From Phycisphaerales bacterium UBA7800 (GTDB taxonomy: Bacteria; Planctomycetota; Phycisphaerae; Phycisphaerales; Phycisphaeraceae), in NCBI GenBank assembly GCA_002480565.1, contig DLCK01000087.1:15001-79000 (forward strand): a DNA stretch of 64,000 nt. Reading direction: 5' to 3'. Positions 43,001 to 52,074 of this stretch are shown here, piece by piece. A program made the position numbers and the translations under genes. Below the pieces are notes generated by a model that was not told where the DNA came from, searched no databases, and saw only the letters and a program-made list of their open reading frames with translations. Each line of letters begins with the position of its first letter. Positions within the stretch are counted from its first letter, which is position 1.

Positions 43001-43800
43001 TGGGACATCAAACAACGACCGGTGCTGATCATTCGTGCAAGGAGCAGTTGTCGACCACCCTGTGGCAGAACAAAAACTGACTGTGACCGTGCAATTGCGC
43101 GACTGCTTGAGCGGCTGGACCATTCATCCTCCACGGGATGTGATCCGCCCATCAGCAACGAGCAAAGCTGTTTGTCTTCAGGTTCAGTAAGCGTATGGAT
43201 AATCTGTTCGTTGATCTTGAATTGCTTGGGACTTGACCAGCCGTCACGTGTGGGCTGACGGAATCGCAGTTCAATGACCGCGCTGTTGTGGCGGAAGGAT
43301 GCTTCAGGATCAAGGATGTAACAAACCTGACGTTGCACGGGCAGGTGAGATTGGGTTGCTCCATCACCTGATATGGATGTCACCCGCAGATGGCTTAGCC
43401 GCGTTGCCCATGAAGGTTCAATGCGCGTGATGACACTGATATTCGAGCGTTCACGTTTGCGTGCTTTGGGTGAAGCGGGTCGAATGTTTTCAACACGCTT
43501 CATGTCATTGTCGCGACCTTCGGGATGTTCTGAGAGTTCGACCAGGCCTGCGTAGATGTGTTCGCACATTCCTGCTTCCTGGCATTGATCACAGGTACAA
43601 CCGACGGCAACGCGATTACCGCTGCCTCCGGGCGCCAGTTCCACCTCAAAGGTTTGCGCCTCTTCATTGGTGATTACAAACTGTGCCAACGTGCCGTTTT
43701 CCACGGGAACACGCTGGACACGTTCGTTGGTTTGATGTGCACGCCCCGTCATGCGCATGCGAGGTGTGAAGTATGGCTGCCATGCCAAAAGCCAGGACAT
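40066..43800 (-). CDS. SWIM-domain SNF2-family helicase
   Basis: A 1244-residue cytoplasmic ATPase. Residues 60-95 hold a SWIM zinc motif (CTCDQCQEAGMCEHIYAGL). Residues 455-560 include a very acidic Gln/Asp/Thr-rich spacer that is almost certainly disordered. The C-terminal 500 residues are a complete SNF2 motor: DDMGLGKT (motif I), VLDEAQAIKNPSS (II), TGTPVENHLGDLWSIFEFLNPG (III), ILRRTKKEV, SLKAGGLGLNLTAAEYVFILDPWWNPA (V), and DRTHRIGQ (VI). It resembles RapA-like or HepA/SNF proteins of bacteria; role in transcription recycling, repair or conflict is not known. Confidence 0.92.
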   Translation of the reverse strand: MSWLLAWQPYFTPRMRMTGRAHQTNERVQRVPVENGTLAQFVITNEEAQTFEVELAPGGSGNRVAVGCTCDQCQEAGMCEHIYAGLVELSEHPEGRDNDMKRVENIRPASPKARKRERSNISVITRIEPSWATRLSHLRVTSISGDGATQSHLPVQRQVCYILDPEASFRHNSAVIELRFRQPTRDGWSSPKQFKINEQIIHTLTEPEDKQLCSLLMGGSHPVEDEWSSRSSSRAIARSQSVFVLPQGGRQLLLARMISTGRCLMSQGSELLPLSWDADDPDVLQTSAPRPPWSLWLIGDVSEDEQKVGFELELRRQGHTMPADKPALILSGHDGLVVYDNQVAPFYDHGASQWINHYRDELARHETVEPLEVSMEDLPRFLDRLYKLPQIPEVDLPDDVGWTEQRIRPEQNIEIFSPASTTENSKQLKGTLTARPWFAYGNARVNPSQPGRFVTDSPAPPPPAEEESDEKSETQTDTDQQATDQQASEQPVTEALEANKNESNSEATPETATTDDVTENADTQDDQDNQENAETPQTAETDGQTDDSTETLNSQNLVRRDIQFEHDCLAWLLTLGMKQNPSNPGELLSFSAKSLPHIVSELLAHNWGVTADQRVVRQSGPARLSVSSGIDWFELRGTVKFETDNGSEEIALPQLLAAARTGRTMIQLSDGSHGLLPDDWLNEHGLLTTIGELQEDHLRFKTNQAAILDGLLRKQELVSVDENFAQARKKLREFDGIKALKPTENFDGELRPYQAEALGWFDFLRQFGMGGILADDMGLGKTVQVLALLASRVWQSKQEAQTTGKPKLPVLIVAPRSVVFNWIDEAERFTPELRVLAYAGNEREKLRESFKDYDLIVTSFGLMRRDVTDLRNNPFDYVVLDEAQAIKNPSSQSAKAARLLNTHHRLALTGTPVENHLGDLWSIFEFLNPGFLGSSMRFGQLVRGDVGGKAAPKPTMNSRGAEQPKVNVATQIADALKPFILRRTKKEVLKDLPDKTEQTIVCEMEPAQRKLYDELRLHYRNSLLGSKGASLPSDGSEGTVAPAGGGSAMMVLEALLRLRQASCHPGLIDSNRRGEPSAKLEALIEMVLELAEEGHKALIFSQFVEMLSIVRSRLEEHGIVYEYLDGQTRDRKRRVQRFQDDPDCPVFLISLKAGGLGLNLTAAEYVFILDPWWNPAVEQQAIDRTHRIGQTRHVFAYRMICQDTVEQRIAELQDRKRQLADAIVGGDQSPLRNLSRDDLERLLS

Positions 43801-43998
43801 ATGTCTCTCCGCGGGATATCAAATTCATGACGATGAACGTTATGTAAGTTTTAAGACTCACCAACGGCACGCCGAATCACCAAGCATACCACCAAAAGAT
43901 GTTTCTGCAAGGCGGGACCCTGTGAAATTGTCATGTGCATGGCTGTTCTAACACATGTTTTTTAAGGGTTTATGGCTCAAACGAGCGTCTTTGGAAGT

Positions 43999-44027
43999 TT
44001 GACAGTTCATTCTGTGAGTGATATGGT
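43999..44027 (+). promoter_or_regulatory. Sigma70-like promoter of the helical-repeat protein gene
   Basis: TTGACA (43999-44004) and TATGGT (44022-44027) with a 17-base spacer, 52 bases before the start codon. The rest of 43801-44078 shows no gene. Confidence 0.6.
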
Positions 44028-44078
44028 TTGATTAGATTTCCCCTGTATTGATCCTACCTTGCACGGAGGTGCATTCCC

Positions 44079-45140
44079 ATGAGCTTCAGAACGTCGTCTG
44101 TCCTGCTTATTGTGATGGTTCTGTCTGGTTTTGGCGTTGATGTTTATGCCCAGCCTAAACTGTCCAGTGCATTGATCAGTACCAATGTCGCTTTAGATGG
44201 TGCTCAGCAACGCGAGCTTGAGGACTTTGCGGGTTTTTGGGTTCAGGCGATGCTCAATACCAAGGATCCCAATGCCAAGGTTTCTGAAGCACGGGATCAA
44301 CTGGTTACACCATTACGCAATCCATCTGCTGGCAGTGTGTTTAAAACCGCATACTCTGCGACATTGCTTCAGAATCAGCATTTGCCGTTGCTTCTTGAGA
44401 GTAACCAGATGCTTGTTCGCTTTAACGCGATGCTTTGTGTTCCATATCTGGTGGACAAGGCCGCAATCCCCATGGTTCAGCAGGGGCTTTTGGATACCAA
44501 TCCCGCCATCCGCTACCTGGCGGCGCAGGCGGCTGGCAAGTTAGGTCAAAAACTTGAGCCGGTTGACCAGATGACGATTTTATCTCTGCTTAATCTGAGT
44601 TTTTTCAATGAGCCCGATCAGGTGGTCGTTGAACAACTCCTTGGAAGCATGGGCAGTCTGACAATTTCCCAGGCACGTGAAGCTTTGCTTGATGCACTGA
44701 ATCGACATATCAACGTGCATCATGGCAATCCCAATCTCACGCTTAAAGCTGACCGTGATGCAATGCAGCAACTACTTAAAGAGTTGGTTACCGAGCAAAC
44801 CGGTGGCAAAGATGTCCGTTTTCAGGTCTCCAAGAAATTTGCCATTGCAGCCTGTCGATTTATGGTTCATTGCAGTGCGGCGTTGGATGAACAACGCGTC
44901 TACCCGACACTTGTTCCTCAGTACACCACGATGGTTCAGGATTGCGAAAGAATTCTGATTTGGATCAGTACCCGTGCGATGAAGATGGACGTCAAGGACT
45001 TGCCTGCTGAGGATGTTGCTCCAAACATTCGTGGCAAACAATGGACGGTTGTTCGACTTCGTGCTGAAGACTGGCGTAAGACCTTGCAGCTACCGCCGTA
45101 TAACACCTTCCAACGCGATCTGGCTGTCCCCAGTAACTAA
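44079..45140 (+). CDS. Exported HEAT-like helical repeat protein, unknown
   Basis: A 353-residue protein with a signal peptide (SVLLIVMVLSGFGVDVYAQ, cleavage likely after AQ near 26). The middle (about 90-170) has short helical pairs such as LLLESNQMLVRFNAMLCVPYLVDKA and LLDTNPAIRYLAAQAAGKLG, in HEAT-repeat style. The C-terminal third ends in QWTVVRLRAEDWRKTLQLPPY. It is probably a periplasmic scaffold. No firm family. CGGAGG precedes the ATG. Confidence 0.7.
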   Translation: MSFRTSSVLLIVMVLSGFGVDVYAQPKLSSALISTNVALDGAQQRELEDFAGFWVQAMLNTKDPNAKVSEARDQLVTPLRNPSAGSVFKTAYSATLLQNQHLPLLLESNQMLVRFNAMLCVPYLVDKAAIPMVQQGLLDTNPAIRYLAAQAAGKLGQKLEPVDQMTILSLLNLSFFNEPDQVVVEQLLGSMGSLTISQAREALLDALNRHINVHHGNPNLTLKADRDAMQQLLKELVTEQTGGKDVRFQVSKKFAIAACRFMVHCSAALDEQRVYPTLVPQYTTMVQDCERILIWISTRAMKMDVKDLPAEDVAPNIRGKQWTVVRLRAEDWRKTLQLPPYNTFQRDLAVPSN

Positions 45141-45165
45141 CACCGTATCATGACAGGTATTGATG

Positions 45166-45188
45166 CATTGGATCGTGTTGATCCAATG
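45166..45188. terminator. Hairpin between convergent genes, possible bidirectional terminator
   Basis: A perfect 9-base stem, CATTGGATC with GATCCAATG, and a 5-base loop. The flanking T runs are weak, so a terminator role is only likely from position. Confidence 0.45.
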
Positions 45189-45224
45189 TGCATGACGATC
45201 AACTTTTAATAGCTGATGGTTAAC

Positions 45225-45632
45225 TTACATCATATTCGGATTGATCAGTGGTGATGCTGCTGGCGCCGGTTGAGCAGCGTCACTGACGGCTTGTTGGCCG
45301 GTGGATTGAGCGCTGACCACTTGATCGACTTCACGCATCAGGTCCAGGTAATCCATCTGTGCAATCTGGAATTGCTGTAAAGTCAGATTGTGCATCACGG
45401 CGTTTTGCAGGGTTTGAAGCTTCTGCTTTTCTTCGACTTCAATGGGTTGGCCGGCGGCTTCTTTTTCACTTAGAGCCTGAATCACACGCTGATAGTCATT
45501 CATCGCACGCTGTGCGTCGAGGTCGCTTTCGAGTTTCTTGATGGCATCCTCAAGCTTTTGGCCAACGGGGTTGTCTGCGATGAGTTTGCCCAGTTTGGTG
45601 GCGGCGTCCATGATTTCCTGCTTAGTAGCCAT
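45225..45632 (-). CDS. YlbF/YmcA-like protein
   Basis: A 135-residue helical protein with the YlbF-family pattern: MDAATKLGKLIADNPVGQKLEDA, DLDAQRAMNDYQRVIQAL, and EKQKLQTLQNAVMHNLTLQQFQIAQMDYLDLMREV. Pro/Ala-rich C-terminal tail. In Bacillus, relatives modulate RNase Y activity; here the next gene is RNase R, which hints at RNA turnover, by inference. Confidence 0.82.
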   Translation of the reverse strand: MATKQEIMDAATKLGKLIADNPVGQKLEDAIKKLESDLDAQRAMNDYQRVIQALSEKEAAGQPIEVEEKQKLQTLQNAVMHNLTLQQFQIAQMDYLDLMREVDQVVSAQSTGQQAVSDAAQPAPAASPLINPNMM

Positions 45633-45830
45633 GTGTATTCCTCGTGATTGATATTAATGTTGCTTTCGATCAGATGCAGTTCAAGTCCGACGGACTCTTG
45701 CCTCTGTATTGCCCCTCGAAGATCACAGCATAGCGTTAAATGTCTGTAATGCCCATTTTCTGGTACACCGCGCGACGCTTTGCGGTAATATGATCCACTT
45801 ATATAGAACCCAAAGAAGGGCCGAATCAAG

Positions 45831-48239
45831 ATGTCGCAACGGCTTGAAAAACGTATTCTCGAACATGTCTCCGATCAACGCTACCAACCCATGCAGGTCC
45901 ACCAGTTGGCTAAAACACTGGGGGTCGAACAACAGGACTCCGATGAGTTTCGCCAGGCTGTTGTCAACCTGATGGAAGCAGGGCAGGTGGTTCATGGGGC
46001 AGCGAACAATATCGTCCTGCCACCCCTTGGCCGCGAAGTCGTCGGAACCTTTCGGCGTAATGAGCGTGGTTTTGGTTTCCTGATTCCCGATCCGGATAAG
46101 CGTACAGGACACGGCGATCTGTTCGTCCCTCAAGGTAACACACTCGATGCCATGACTGGTGATCGTTGCCGTGCCAAGGTGATCCCACGTCGCAGTCGAG
46201 GGGATGGCAAGTCGCCGTACATCGGCAATATCGTCGAAATCACCCAACGTGCCGAACGCCAATATGTTGGGATGCTCTTTAAGCAAGGCACTCAATGGCT
46301 CGTGAAAGTCGATGGCAAAACCCTTTCCGAACCGGTCGTCATCCGTGACCCGCAAGCCAAGAATGCCAAAGCCAATGATAAGGTCGTCATCGAACTGACC
46401 CAGTACCCCACCGCAAAGCATTTAGCTGAAGGTGTTATCGTCGATGTGCTTGGTGAATCCGGTGAACCTGATGTTGAAACCATCGCGGTAATGCGCGCTT
46501 TTGGATTGGAAGAAAAGTTCAATTCTGCCGTGATGGATCAGGCTCGCAATGCGGCCAAGTCCTTTGATCCGGATAATCTTCCCCCGACACGTGAGGATTT
46601 GCGAGACGTTTTCACGTTGACCATCGACCCGCCGGACGCCAAGGATTATGATGACGCGATCAGCTTGACCAAGCTCGAAGGTTCACAATCGGATGATGCG
46701 GTTTACGAACTATGTGTGCATATCGCAGACGTGAGTCACTTTGTGCCTATGGGCAGCGAATTGGATAAAGAGGCTTATTTGCGGGGTAACAGCACCTATT
46801 TGCCACGCAAGGTCATCCCGATGTTGCCGGAGATGTTGTCCAATGGCGTCTGTTCGTTGCAGGAAGGCGTACCCCGTTTTACCAAGACGGCAATCATCCG
46901 GTATGACGAAGATGGTAAACGCATCAGCTTCCGTGTCTGCAATGCTGTGATCCAGTCAGACAAGCGTCTGACTTATCTCGAAGCTCAGGCATTGATTGAA
47001 AGTGATCTCAAAGAAGCAATCAAGCACGCCAAGACCGAGCCGAAGTATCCGACGTTAACGATGCCGACATTGAAGCTGTTTGATGAGTTGGCACGTTTGA
47101 TTCTCACACGTCGACGTGACTCGGGCATGATTGAGTTGGGCCTTCCTGATGTTGATCTGGTGTTTGATGAGTCAGGTCGTGTGATCGATGCACAAAAGGA
47201 AGATGATGCCTTTACCCATCGCATTATTGAGATGTTCATGGTCGAAGCCAACGAGGTGACCGCCGAGTTGTTTGATAACCTGGATATCCCGATGATCCGA
47301 CGTGTGCATCCTGACCCAAGCTCGTTTGATATTGATGAACTCCGACAATTTGCACGCGTCGCAGGATACAACATCCCCTCAAAACCGACGCGCAAGGAAT
47401 TGCAGGAACTGCTTAACTCCGTACGTGGTAAGCCCACGGCACAGGCGGTTCACTTTGCCGTGCTCAAGACACTTTCCAAAGCTGAATATGCCCCTATGCC
47501 CGTCGGACACTTCGCACTGGCATCTGAACATTACACGCATTTTACCAGTCCCATACGACGGTATCCTGACCTGGTTGTCCATCGCGCGATTGATGCGTAC
47601 CTTCAAGCCAAGGGCGATGACAAAGGGGGGAAGAACAAAAAGAAAACCATCAAGGGCATGCTCGATGACAAGCGTGTACCCGATGAAGTCAAACTCGGTG
47701 AGATCGGCAAGCACTGCTCAACTACCGAGCGAAACTCCGAAGCTGCTGAGCGACAGCTGCGGTACTTCCTGGTTCTCCAACTCCTTGCAGAACATCTTGG
47801 TGAAGACTTCGAAGGTACCGTCACCGGCGTGACCAACTCCGGCGTGTTCATGCAGATCAACAAATACCTTGTCGACGGATTCATCCGCACGATTGACCTG
47901 CCCGGTGGTGGTAAGTCCCGTCATGGTGAACTGTGGCGTCTTAATCGCAATACCGGTCAACTCGTCGCCCAGCGATCTGGCCGAGTCATCGCCATCGGCG
48001 ATCAATTCATCGTCCGTATCGCGCGTGTTGAACCTGCTGCACGGATGCTCGATCTGGTCATCGTCGAAAACAGAGGTGGCAATAAACCCAAGCACGCTCC
48101 AACACCTGATAAACGCAAACAGCCCAAGGGGGCGCGTGAAGCGCATCAGCAGTCGATGAATATCAAGCGACTCAAGCAAAAAGGCAAGTCCGGTGGGAGC
48201 AAGAAAAAAGTCCATCGCAAAGGTCGCGGCAGTCGGTGA
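45831..48239 (+). CDS. rnr: Ribonuclease R
   Basis: An 802-residue exoribonuclease that degrades structured RNA 3' to 5'. An N-terminal HTH-like region is followed by cold-shock domains (GTFRRNERGFGFLIPDPDKR near 65), the RNB catalytic domain with TIDPPDAKDYDDAISL (metal-binding Asp cluster), HIADVSHFV and GHFALASEHYTHFTSPIRRYPDLVVHR, then an S1 domain (FEGTVTGVTNSGVFMQI) and a long basic tail (KKVHRKGRGSR). The whole architecture matches RNase R. Confidence 0.95.
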   Translation: MSQRLEKRILEHVSDQRYQPMQVHQLAKTLGVEQQDSDEFRQAVVNLMEAGQVVHGAANNIVLPPLGREVVGTFRRNERGFGFLIPDPDKRTGHGDLFVPQGNTLDAMTGDRCRAKVIPRRSRGDGKSPYIGNIVEITQRAERQYVGMLFKQGTQWLVKVDGKTLSEPVVIRDPQAKNAKANDKVVIELTQYPTAKHLAEGVIVDVLGESGEPDVETIAVMRAFGLEEKFNSAVMDQARNAAKSFDPDNLPPTREDLRDVFTLTIDPPDAKDYDDAISLTKLEGSQSDDAVYELCVHIADVSHFVPMGSELDKEAYLRGNSTYLPRKVIPMLPEMLSNGVCSLQEGVPRFTKTAIIRYDEDGKRISFRVCNAVIQSDKRLTYLEAQALIESDLKEAIKHAKTEPKYPTLTMPTLKLFDELARLILTRRRDSGMIELGLPDVDLVFDESGRVIDAQKEDDAFTHRIIEMFMVEANEVTAELFDNLDIPMIRRVHPDPSSFDIDELRQFARVAGYNIPSKPTRKELQELLNSVRGKPTAQAVHFAVLKTLSKAEYAPMPVGHFALASEHYTHFTSPIRRYPDLVVHRAIDAYLQAKGDDKGGKNKKKTIKGMLDDKRVPDEVKLGEIGKHCSTTERNSEAAERQLRYFLVLQLLAEHLGEDFEGTVTGVTNSGVFMQINKYLVDGFIRTIDLPGGGKSRHGELWRLNRNTGQLVAQRSGRVIAIGDQFIVRIARVEPAARMLDLVIVENRGGNKPKHAPTPDKRKQPKGAREAHQQSMNIKRLKQKGKSGGSKKKVHRKGRGSR

Positions 48240-48511
48240 GTTAACACCTATGTGATCTATGATCGTACTCCCAACACCAGGGCAAAACACATGTAACCTT
48301 TTTAAGTCAGGCAAGCCGTGAGGTGTCCACGTGGGCTTGAACGTAGCTCAAAATGACGGTTGTTAATGTATTTTCCCACTTGCAAATTGACCTTCGGTCA
48401 ACCCCGTCGCGACACGCGACAGCTCGCCTGAATGTTTATGACGTACACGTTTGCCCTGCTCCCTGCTCATGGTCGATAAACAACACACAACTTTTATGAT
48501 ATTCTCCGACT

Positions 48512-49504
48512 ATGTTTCACACGCTTGCTGCCTATGTTCACGATATTGATCCCTACGCAATTATGCTCTGGGAAGATGGCCCGATCCGTTGGTATGGCTT
48601 GTCGTACCTGCTGGGATTTTTTCTTGCCTATCTGCAAATCAAACGCATCGTCAAAGTCGGACACTCCACGTTGCAACCCAAGGAGCCGGCGGACTTCGTG
48701 ATCGTCCCGGCGATTGGGATGGTGGTGGGGGGGCGGCTTGGCTATGTGCTGTTTTACAATCCGGCAATGTTCTTGAAATTCACCGACACCATGCCGTTTT
48801 GGGATGTGTTGGCGATCAACAAGGGTGGCATGGCATCGCATGGCGGGATAATCGGTCTGATCGTTGCCTGCTGGTATTACAGCTTTAAACGCAAACACAG
48901 CCTCTCGCATTTAATTGACCTTTGCGCTGTGTCAGGACCAATTGGCGTGTTCTTTGGTCGCATCGCCAACTTCATAAATGGCGAACTCTATGGCAGGCCC
49001 TGTGATCCGGATTTTGCCCTGGCCGTCAAATTCCCACAGGAGATGGAAACCTGGGATAACGGGCTTCTCACTGAAGTCTCCCGCCAGCTCCACGCACCCG
49101 ATGCAGTCGTCAATCAGGGGATGTACCACTACGTCCATTGGTTCATCAAGCAAGTGCAGGCACACAATCCCAAGGCAATTGAAATCGCCCGTGATTGGGT
49201 GACCCCTCGCCATCCTTCGCAGTTGTACCAAGCCTTGCTTGAAGGTCTGTTGCTATGGGTGATCCTCGTGGTTCTCTGGTATAAACCGCGTAAACCGCTG
49301 GTGATCTCCGGTTGGTTCTGCACGTTATATGCGATTTTCCGAGTCATCGCTGAGTTCTTCCGCGAGCCGGACTACGGTATCGGATTGACTCTTGGCTTAT
49401 CACGTGGTCAATGGCTGAGCTTCGTCCTTTTTGTGTTTGGTATTGGCATGGTGATCTTCGCATCCCGCCGAAAAGTCGAACCCATGGGCGGTTGGCTTAA
49501 GTAA
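48512..49504 (+). CDS. lgt: Prolipoprotein diacylglyceryl transferase
   Basis: A 330-residue inner-membrane enzyme with about seven spans, which attaches diacylglycerol to the Cys of prolipoproteins. The Lgt signature GRIANFINGELYGRP, the early IRWYGLSYLLGF with the essential-type Arg/Tyr, GGMASHGGIIG, and the C-terminal HPSQLYQALLEG are present. An insert of about 40 residues lies between GRP and the HPSQ motif. The region before it, 48240-48511, shows no gene. Confidence 0.96.
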   Translation: MFHTLAAYVHDIDPYAIMLWEDGPIRWYGLSYLLGFFLAYLQIKRIVKVGHSTLQPKEPADFVIVPAIGMVVGGRLGYVLFYNPAMFLKFTDTMPFWDVLAINKGGMASHGGIIGLIVACWYYSFKRKHSLSHLIDLCAVSGPIGVFFGRIANFINGELYGRPCDPDFALAVKFPQEMETWDNGLLTEVSRQLHAPDAVVNQGMYHYVHWFIKQVQAHNPKAIEIARDWVTPRHPSQLYQALLEGLLLWVILVVLWYKPRKPLVISGWFCTLYAIFRVIAEFFREPDYGIGLTLGLSRGQWLSFVLFVFGIGMVIFASRRKVEPMGGWLK

Positions 49505-49554
49505 ATCTCCAGATACAATTGAAGCCCTGTCATGCACACGTCTGGGGTACAGAG

Positions 49555-50580
49555 ATGCAGCCAATAAACTCCAAATCACCACGTCCGCCGTTAAAGGTGT
49601 ATGTGTTGACATTAATTTCTGTCTTGCCGATGCTTGCTTTCATTTTGCCAATATTTCTTGCGATCTTCACGGTGACGGGAAAAGTGAATTGGGGGCAATT
49701 GAATTCAGCGTTGGAAATTACGAAGTACACCATCATGCTCCAGACGGCTTTGTGCATGCTCGCCGTTGTTGTCAGTCGACGCCCGGGCCAGGACAAGCTT
49801 TTGAAGCTGGCATTGTTGTATGTGTTCAACGCGATTGCCGTACCGGTCTATATCTATTTTGAAGCTAAGCGAGATTATCAAGAGTCGGGACATTCAGCAG
49901 ACGCCCAGAGTGCAGTGTCATGCGGATGTGATAGCGGGGGGGGAGATATAATGGTTGGTTGTTCATTGAATATCACTTGGGGCAAATTGCTATTGTCTTA
50001 TCTTTTCGTGTTTGTGTTTGGCATGATGTTTACGCTGGGCATCAAGCTTCAGCAATCACAATATGGATATGGGCCCGTTAAGGCTAAGGTCCAGATGTCT
50101 TCCAAGTCCGATGTTCAGAAAGTGCTCGATCGCTATATCAATCAAAACAAAATTTCGCCTTCGGGCAGTGGTACTCCTCGTGAAATATCTTTGTTTCAAT
50201 TCATTGTGCCTGATGAACTGGTTGATGTCATCGCACAGTCTCCGACAGTGACAAGTTTGGAGATAGTCGACAGCATTCTGAAAAAAGATCAGCTAAAGGT
50301 GTTGGCGGATGCATTAGAGCTTCGATTGGTGAAGTTGTCAGGGAGCAATGTGACTGATCAGGATGCCGAGGCGTTGTTAAATGAACCCATGAGTGCAGTC
50401 ATAATCGACAATACATCAATTTCGCCTGAATATGTGATCAAGTTGGCGGGTTTATCATCCGTCAGATACATGTCAGCGGCAGGGCTGGGAGTAACTCTGG
50501 ATGATTTACAATTGATTGTTGAAAAAAGCCGGAAATTTATCTCGAAACTGAATCGTTGTGTATCGTCAGTGGTCAAGTAG
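49555..50580 (+). CDS. Membrane protein with C-terminal LRR-like domain, unknown
   Basis: A 341-residue protein from the ATG at 49555. Spans are VYVLTLISVLPMLAFILPIFLAIF, a second near YTIMLQTALCMLAVVVS, LLKLALLYVFNAIAVPVYIYF, and LLLSYLFVFVFGMMFTLGI. A Cys/Gly cluster (CGCDSGGGDIMVGC) lies in the loop before the last. Residues 190-335 have short alternating helix-strand units (VTSLEIVDS, LRLVKLSGSNVTDQDAEALL, SAVIIDNTSISPEYVIKLAGL) like leucine-rich repeats. No family is recognised. Confidence 0.6.
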   Translation: MQPINSKSPRPPLKVYVLTLISVLPMLAFILPIFLAIFTVTGKVNWGQLNSALEITKYTIMLQTALCMLAVVVSRRPGQDKLLKLALLYVFNAIAVPVYIYFEAKRDYQESGHSADAQSAVSCGCDSGGGDIMVGCSLNITWGKLLLSYLFVFVFGMMFTLGIKLQQSQYGYGPVKAKVQMSSKSDVQKVLDRYINQNKISPSGSGTPREISLFQFIVPDELVDVIAQSPTVTSLEIVDSILKKDQLKVLADALELRLVKLSGSNVTDQDAEALLNEPMSAVIIDNTSISPEYVIKLAGLSSVRYMSAAGLGVTLDDLQLIVEKSRKFISKLNRCVSSVVK

Positions 50581-50752
50581 GTACGCACGAGGAAATTGCT
50601 AAATTATTTCCGAAGCAACCCAAGTACACTCAGAATGGTCGTTAGCTGTGTGTGCTGAGGATACACAAGCGTTTAGACGTAAGATTATGTGCACGAATTG
50701 GGGAAAACTTCACTTTAAAGTATCTTTCCCCAGCCGAATCAGTCTTTTGCGG

Positions 50753-50810
50753 TTGACAAGCGTTTTGGATTCGTTAAACTTTCCCTCCTGCCCGGATTTT
50801 GGTCTGGGCA
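50753..50810 (+). promoter_or_regulatory. Promoter and leader hairpin of the S10 ribosomal cluster
   Basis: TTGACA (50753-50758) and TAAACT (50775-50780) with a 16-base spacer. The predicted RNA 5' end near 50787 starts with an 8-pair hairpin (TGCCCGGA, 50789-50796, with TCTGGGCA, 50803-50810). It may stabilise the message or be a control site. Confidence 0.6.
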
Positions 50811-50850
50811 ACTGTAGTTATGAACAGAGAATTGAACGTTAGGAACTTCA

Positions 50851-51159
50851 ATGTCCGCAGGCAGAATTAGAATTCGTATGGAAGCCTATGATCACCAGGC
50901 TTTGGACTCATCGGCAAAAGAAATTGTCGATCACGCTAAACGCACCAATGCCCGGGTCTCAGGTCCCGTTCCATTGCCTACCCGTATTGAACGTTACACC
51001 GTTCTTCGTGGCCCGCACGTGGACAAGAAGTCCCGTGAACAGTTCGAAATCCGTACCCATAAACGGATTATCGATATCAAAGACCCAACAGCACGCACCG
51101 TCGAAGCACTCAACCGCCTCGTGGTTCCCGCTGGTGTCTTTGTGAAAATCAAGGCCTGA
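50851..51159 (+). CDS. rpsJ: 30S ribosomal protein S10
   Basis: 102 residues, normal length. RIRIRMEAYDHQALDSSAKEIVDHAKRT and PLPTRIERYTVLRGPHVDKKSREQFE are the S10 core. It sits in the 30S head and doubles as NusE in antitermination. Unlike most bacteria, it is followed by a terminator-like hairpin and 161 bases before L3. Confidence 0.97.
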   Translation: MSAGRIRIRMEAYDHQALDSSAKEIVDHAKRTNARVSGPVPLPTRIERYTVLRGPHVDKKSREQFEIRTHKRIIDIKDPTARTVEALNRLVVPAGVFVKIKA

Positions 51160-51171
51160 TAGTAGTAAACG

Positions 51172-51202
51172 AAAATCGCGACCGTGTTGGCCGCGATTTT
51201 TT
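51172..51202 (+). terminator. Terminator-like hairpin between rpsJ and rplC
   Basis: AAAATCGCG (51172-51180) pairs with CGCGATTTT (51192-51200), extended by CC/GG with one mismatch and a 5-base loop; the T run covers 51197-51202. It is a possible attenuator for the downstream cluster. Confidence 0.7.
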
Positions 51203-51320
51203 AGTCGGAAGATTTTCCGGCAGATGGTTATAGAAATTTTATCAAACAGAGCAGTGACCCGCCCAAGTGTCAAATCTTGGTGGTCCAAACCGAAAATCGG
51301 CAGCTCTGGGAGGTTTGAAA

Positions 51321-52025
51321 ATGCCTAAGGCATTAATTGGTAAGAAGATCGGCATGACGCGCCTTTTCGGTGAAAAGGATCGTTATGTGGGTGCTGGCGA
51401 CAAAGTCAACATGCTCGTCAATGATCCTGTGACGGTTCTTGAAGTGGGTCCCTGCTTCGTGAGTCAGATCAAGACTGAAGAAGTTGATGGCTACAACGCC
51501 CTGCAGTTAGCTTTCGGTGATATCAAAGGTCGTAACTCGACCATGCAACTCATCGGCCATGATGCCAAGGCTGGTGTAACGCCCAAGCGTGTGCATCGCG
51601 AAGTTCGCGTGAGCTCAGATGAACTGGGTGAAGCTGAACTTGGCAAAGCGTTGAATGTTGAAATCTTTGAAGGCGTCGCATATGTGGACGTGATCGCAAC
51701 CTCAAAGGGTAAAGGCACAGCCGGCCCAATGAAGCGTTGGGGATTCAAAGGTCAGCAGGCAACTCACGGTGTTGAACGTAAGCATCGCTCGCCCGGTTCG
51801 GTGGGTGGTCGCTCAAGTAACCTGGGTACAGGTAAGCCCAAGAAGGGTGGCAAGAAAGCCGGCCAGATGGGTAACAAGCAAATCACAGTCCGCAGCCTTG
51901 AGGTTGTGGGTATTGATAAAGAAAAAAATCTCCTGTTGGTCAAGGGATCGGTTCCCGGGGCGAATCAGGGGATGGTTTATGTACGGGAAGCTATTCGCTT
52001 GTTTAAGCGAAAGGTGGCCAAGTAA
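51321..52025 (+). CDS. rplC: 50S ribosomal protein L3
   Basis: 234 residues, about 25 more than E. coli L3. Start at 51321 (MPKALIGKKIGMTRLFGEKD) behind GGGAGG; the in-frame upstream extension is not L3-like. The central loop RWGFKGQQATHGVERKHRSPGSVG reaches the peptidyl-transferase region. It is one of the first proteins in 50S assembly. Confidence 0.97.
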   Translation: MPKALIGKKIGMTRLFGEKDRYVGAGDKVNMLVNDPVTVLEVGPCFVSQIKTEEVDGYNALQLAFGDIKGRNSTMQLIGHDAKAGVTPKRVHREVRVSSDELGEAELGKALNVEIFEGVAYVDVIATSKGKGTAGPMKRWGFKGQQATHGVERKHRSPGSVGGRSSNLGTGKPKKGGKKAGQMGNKQITVRSLEVVGIDKEKNLLLVKGSVPGANQGMVYVREAIRLFKRKVAK

Positions 52026-52074
52026 GGTCACTGAACTTCGCAAGTCCGGCATGATGTTTTAATCTTGCCAAAGG

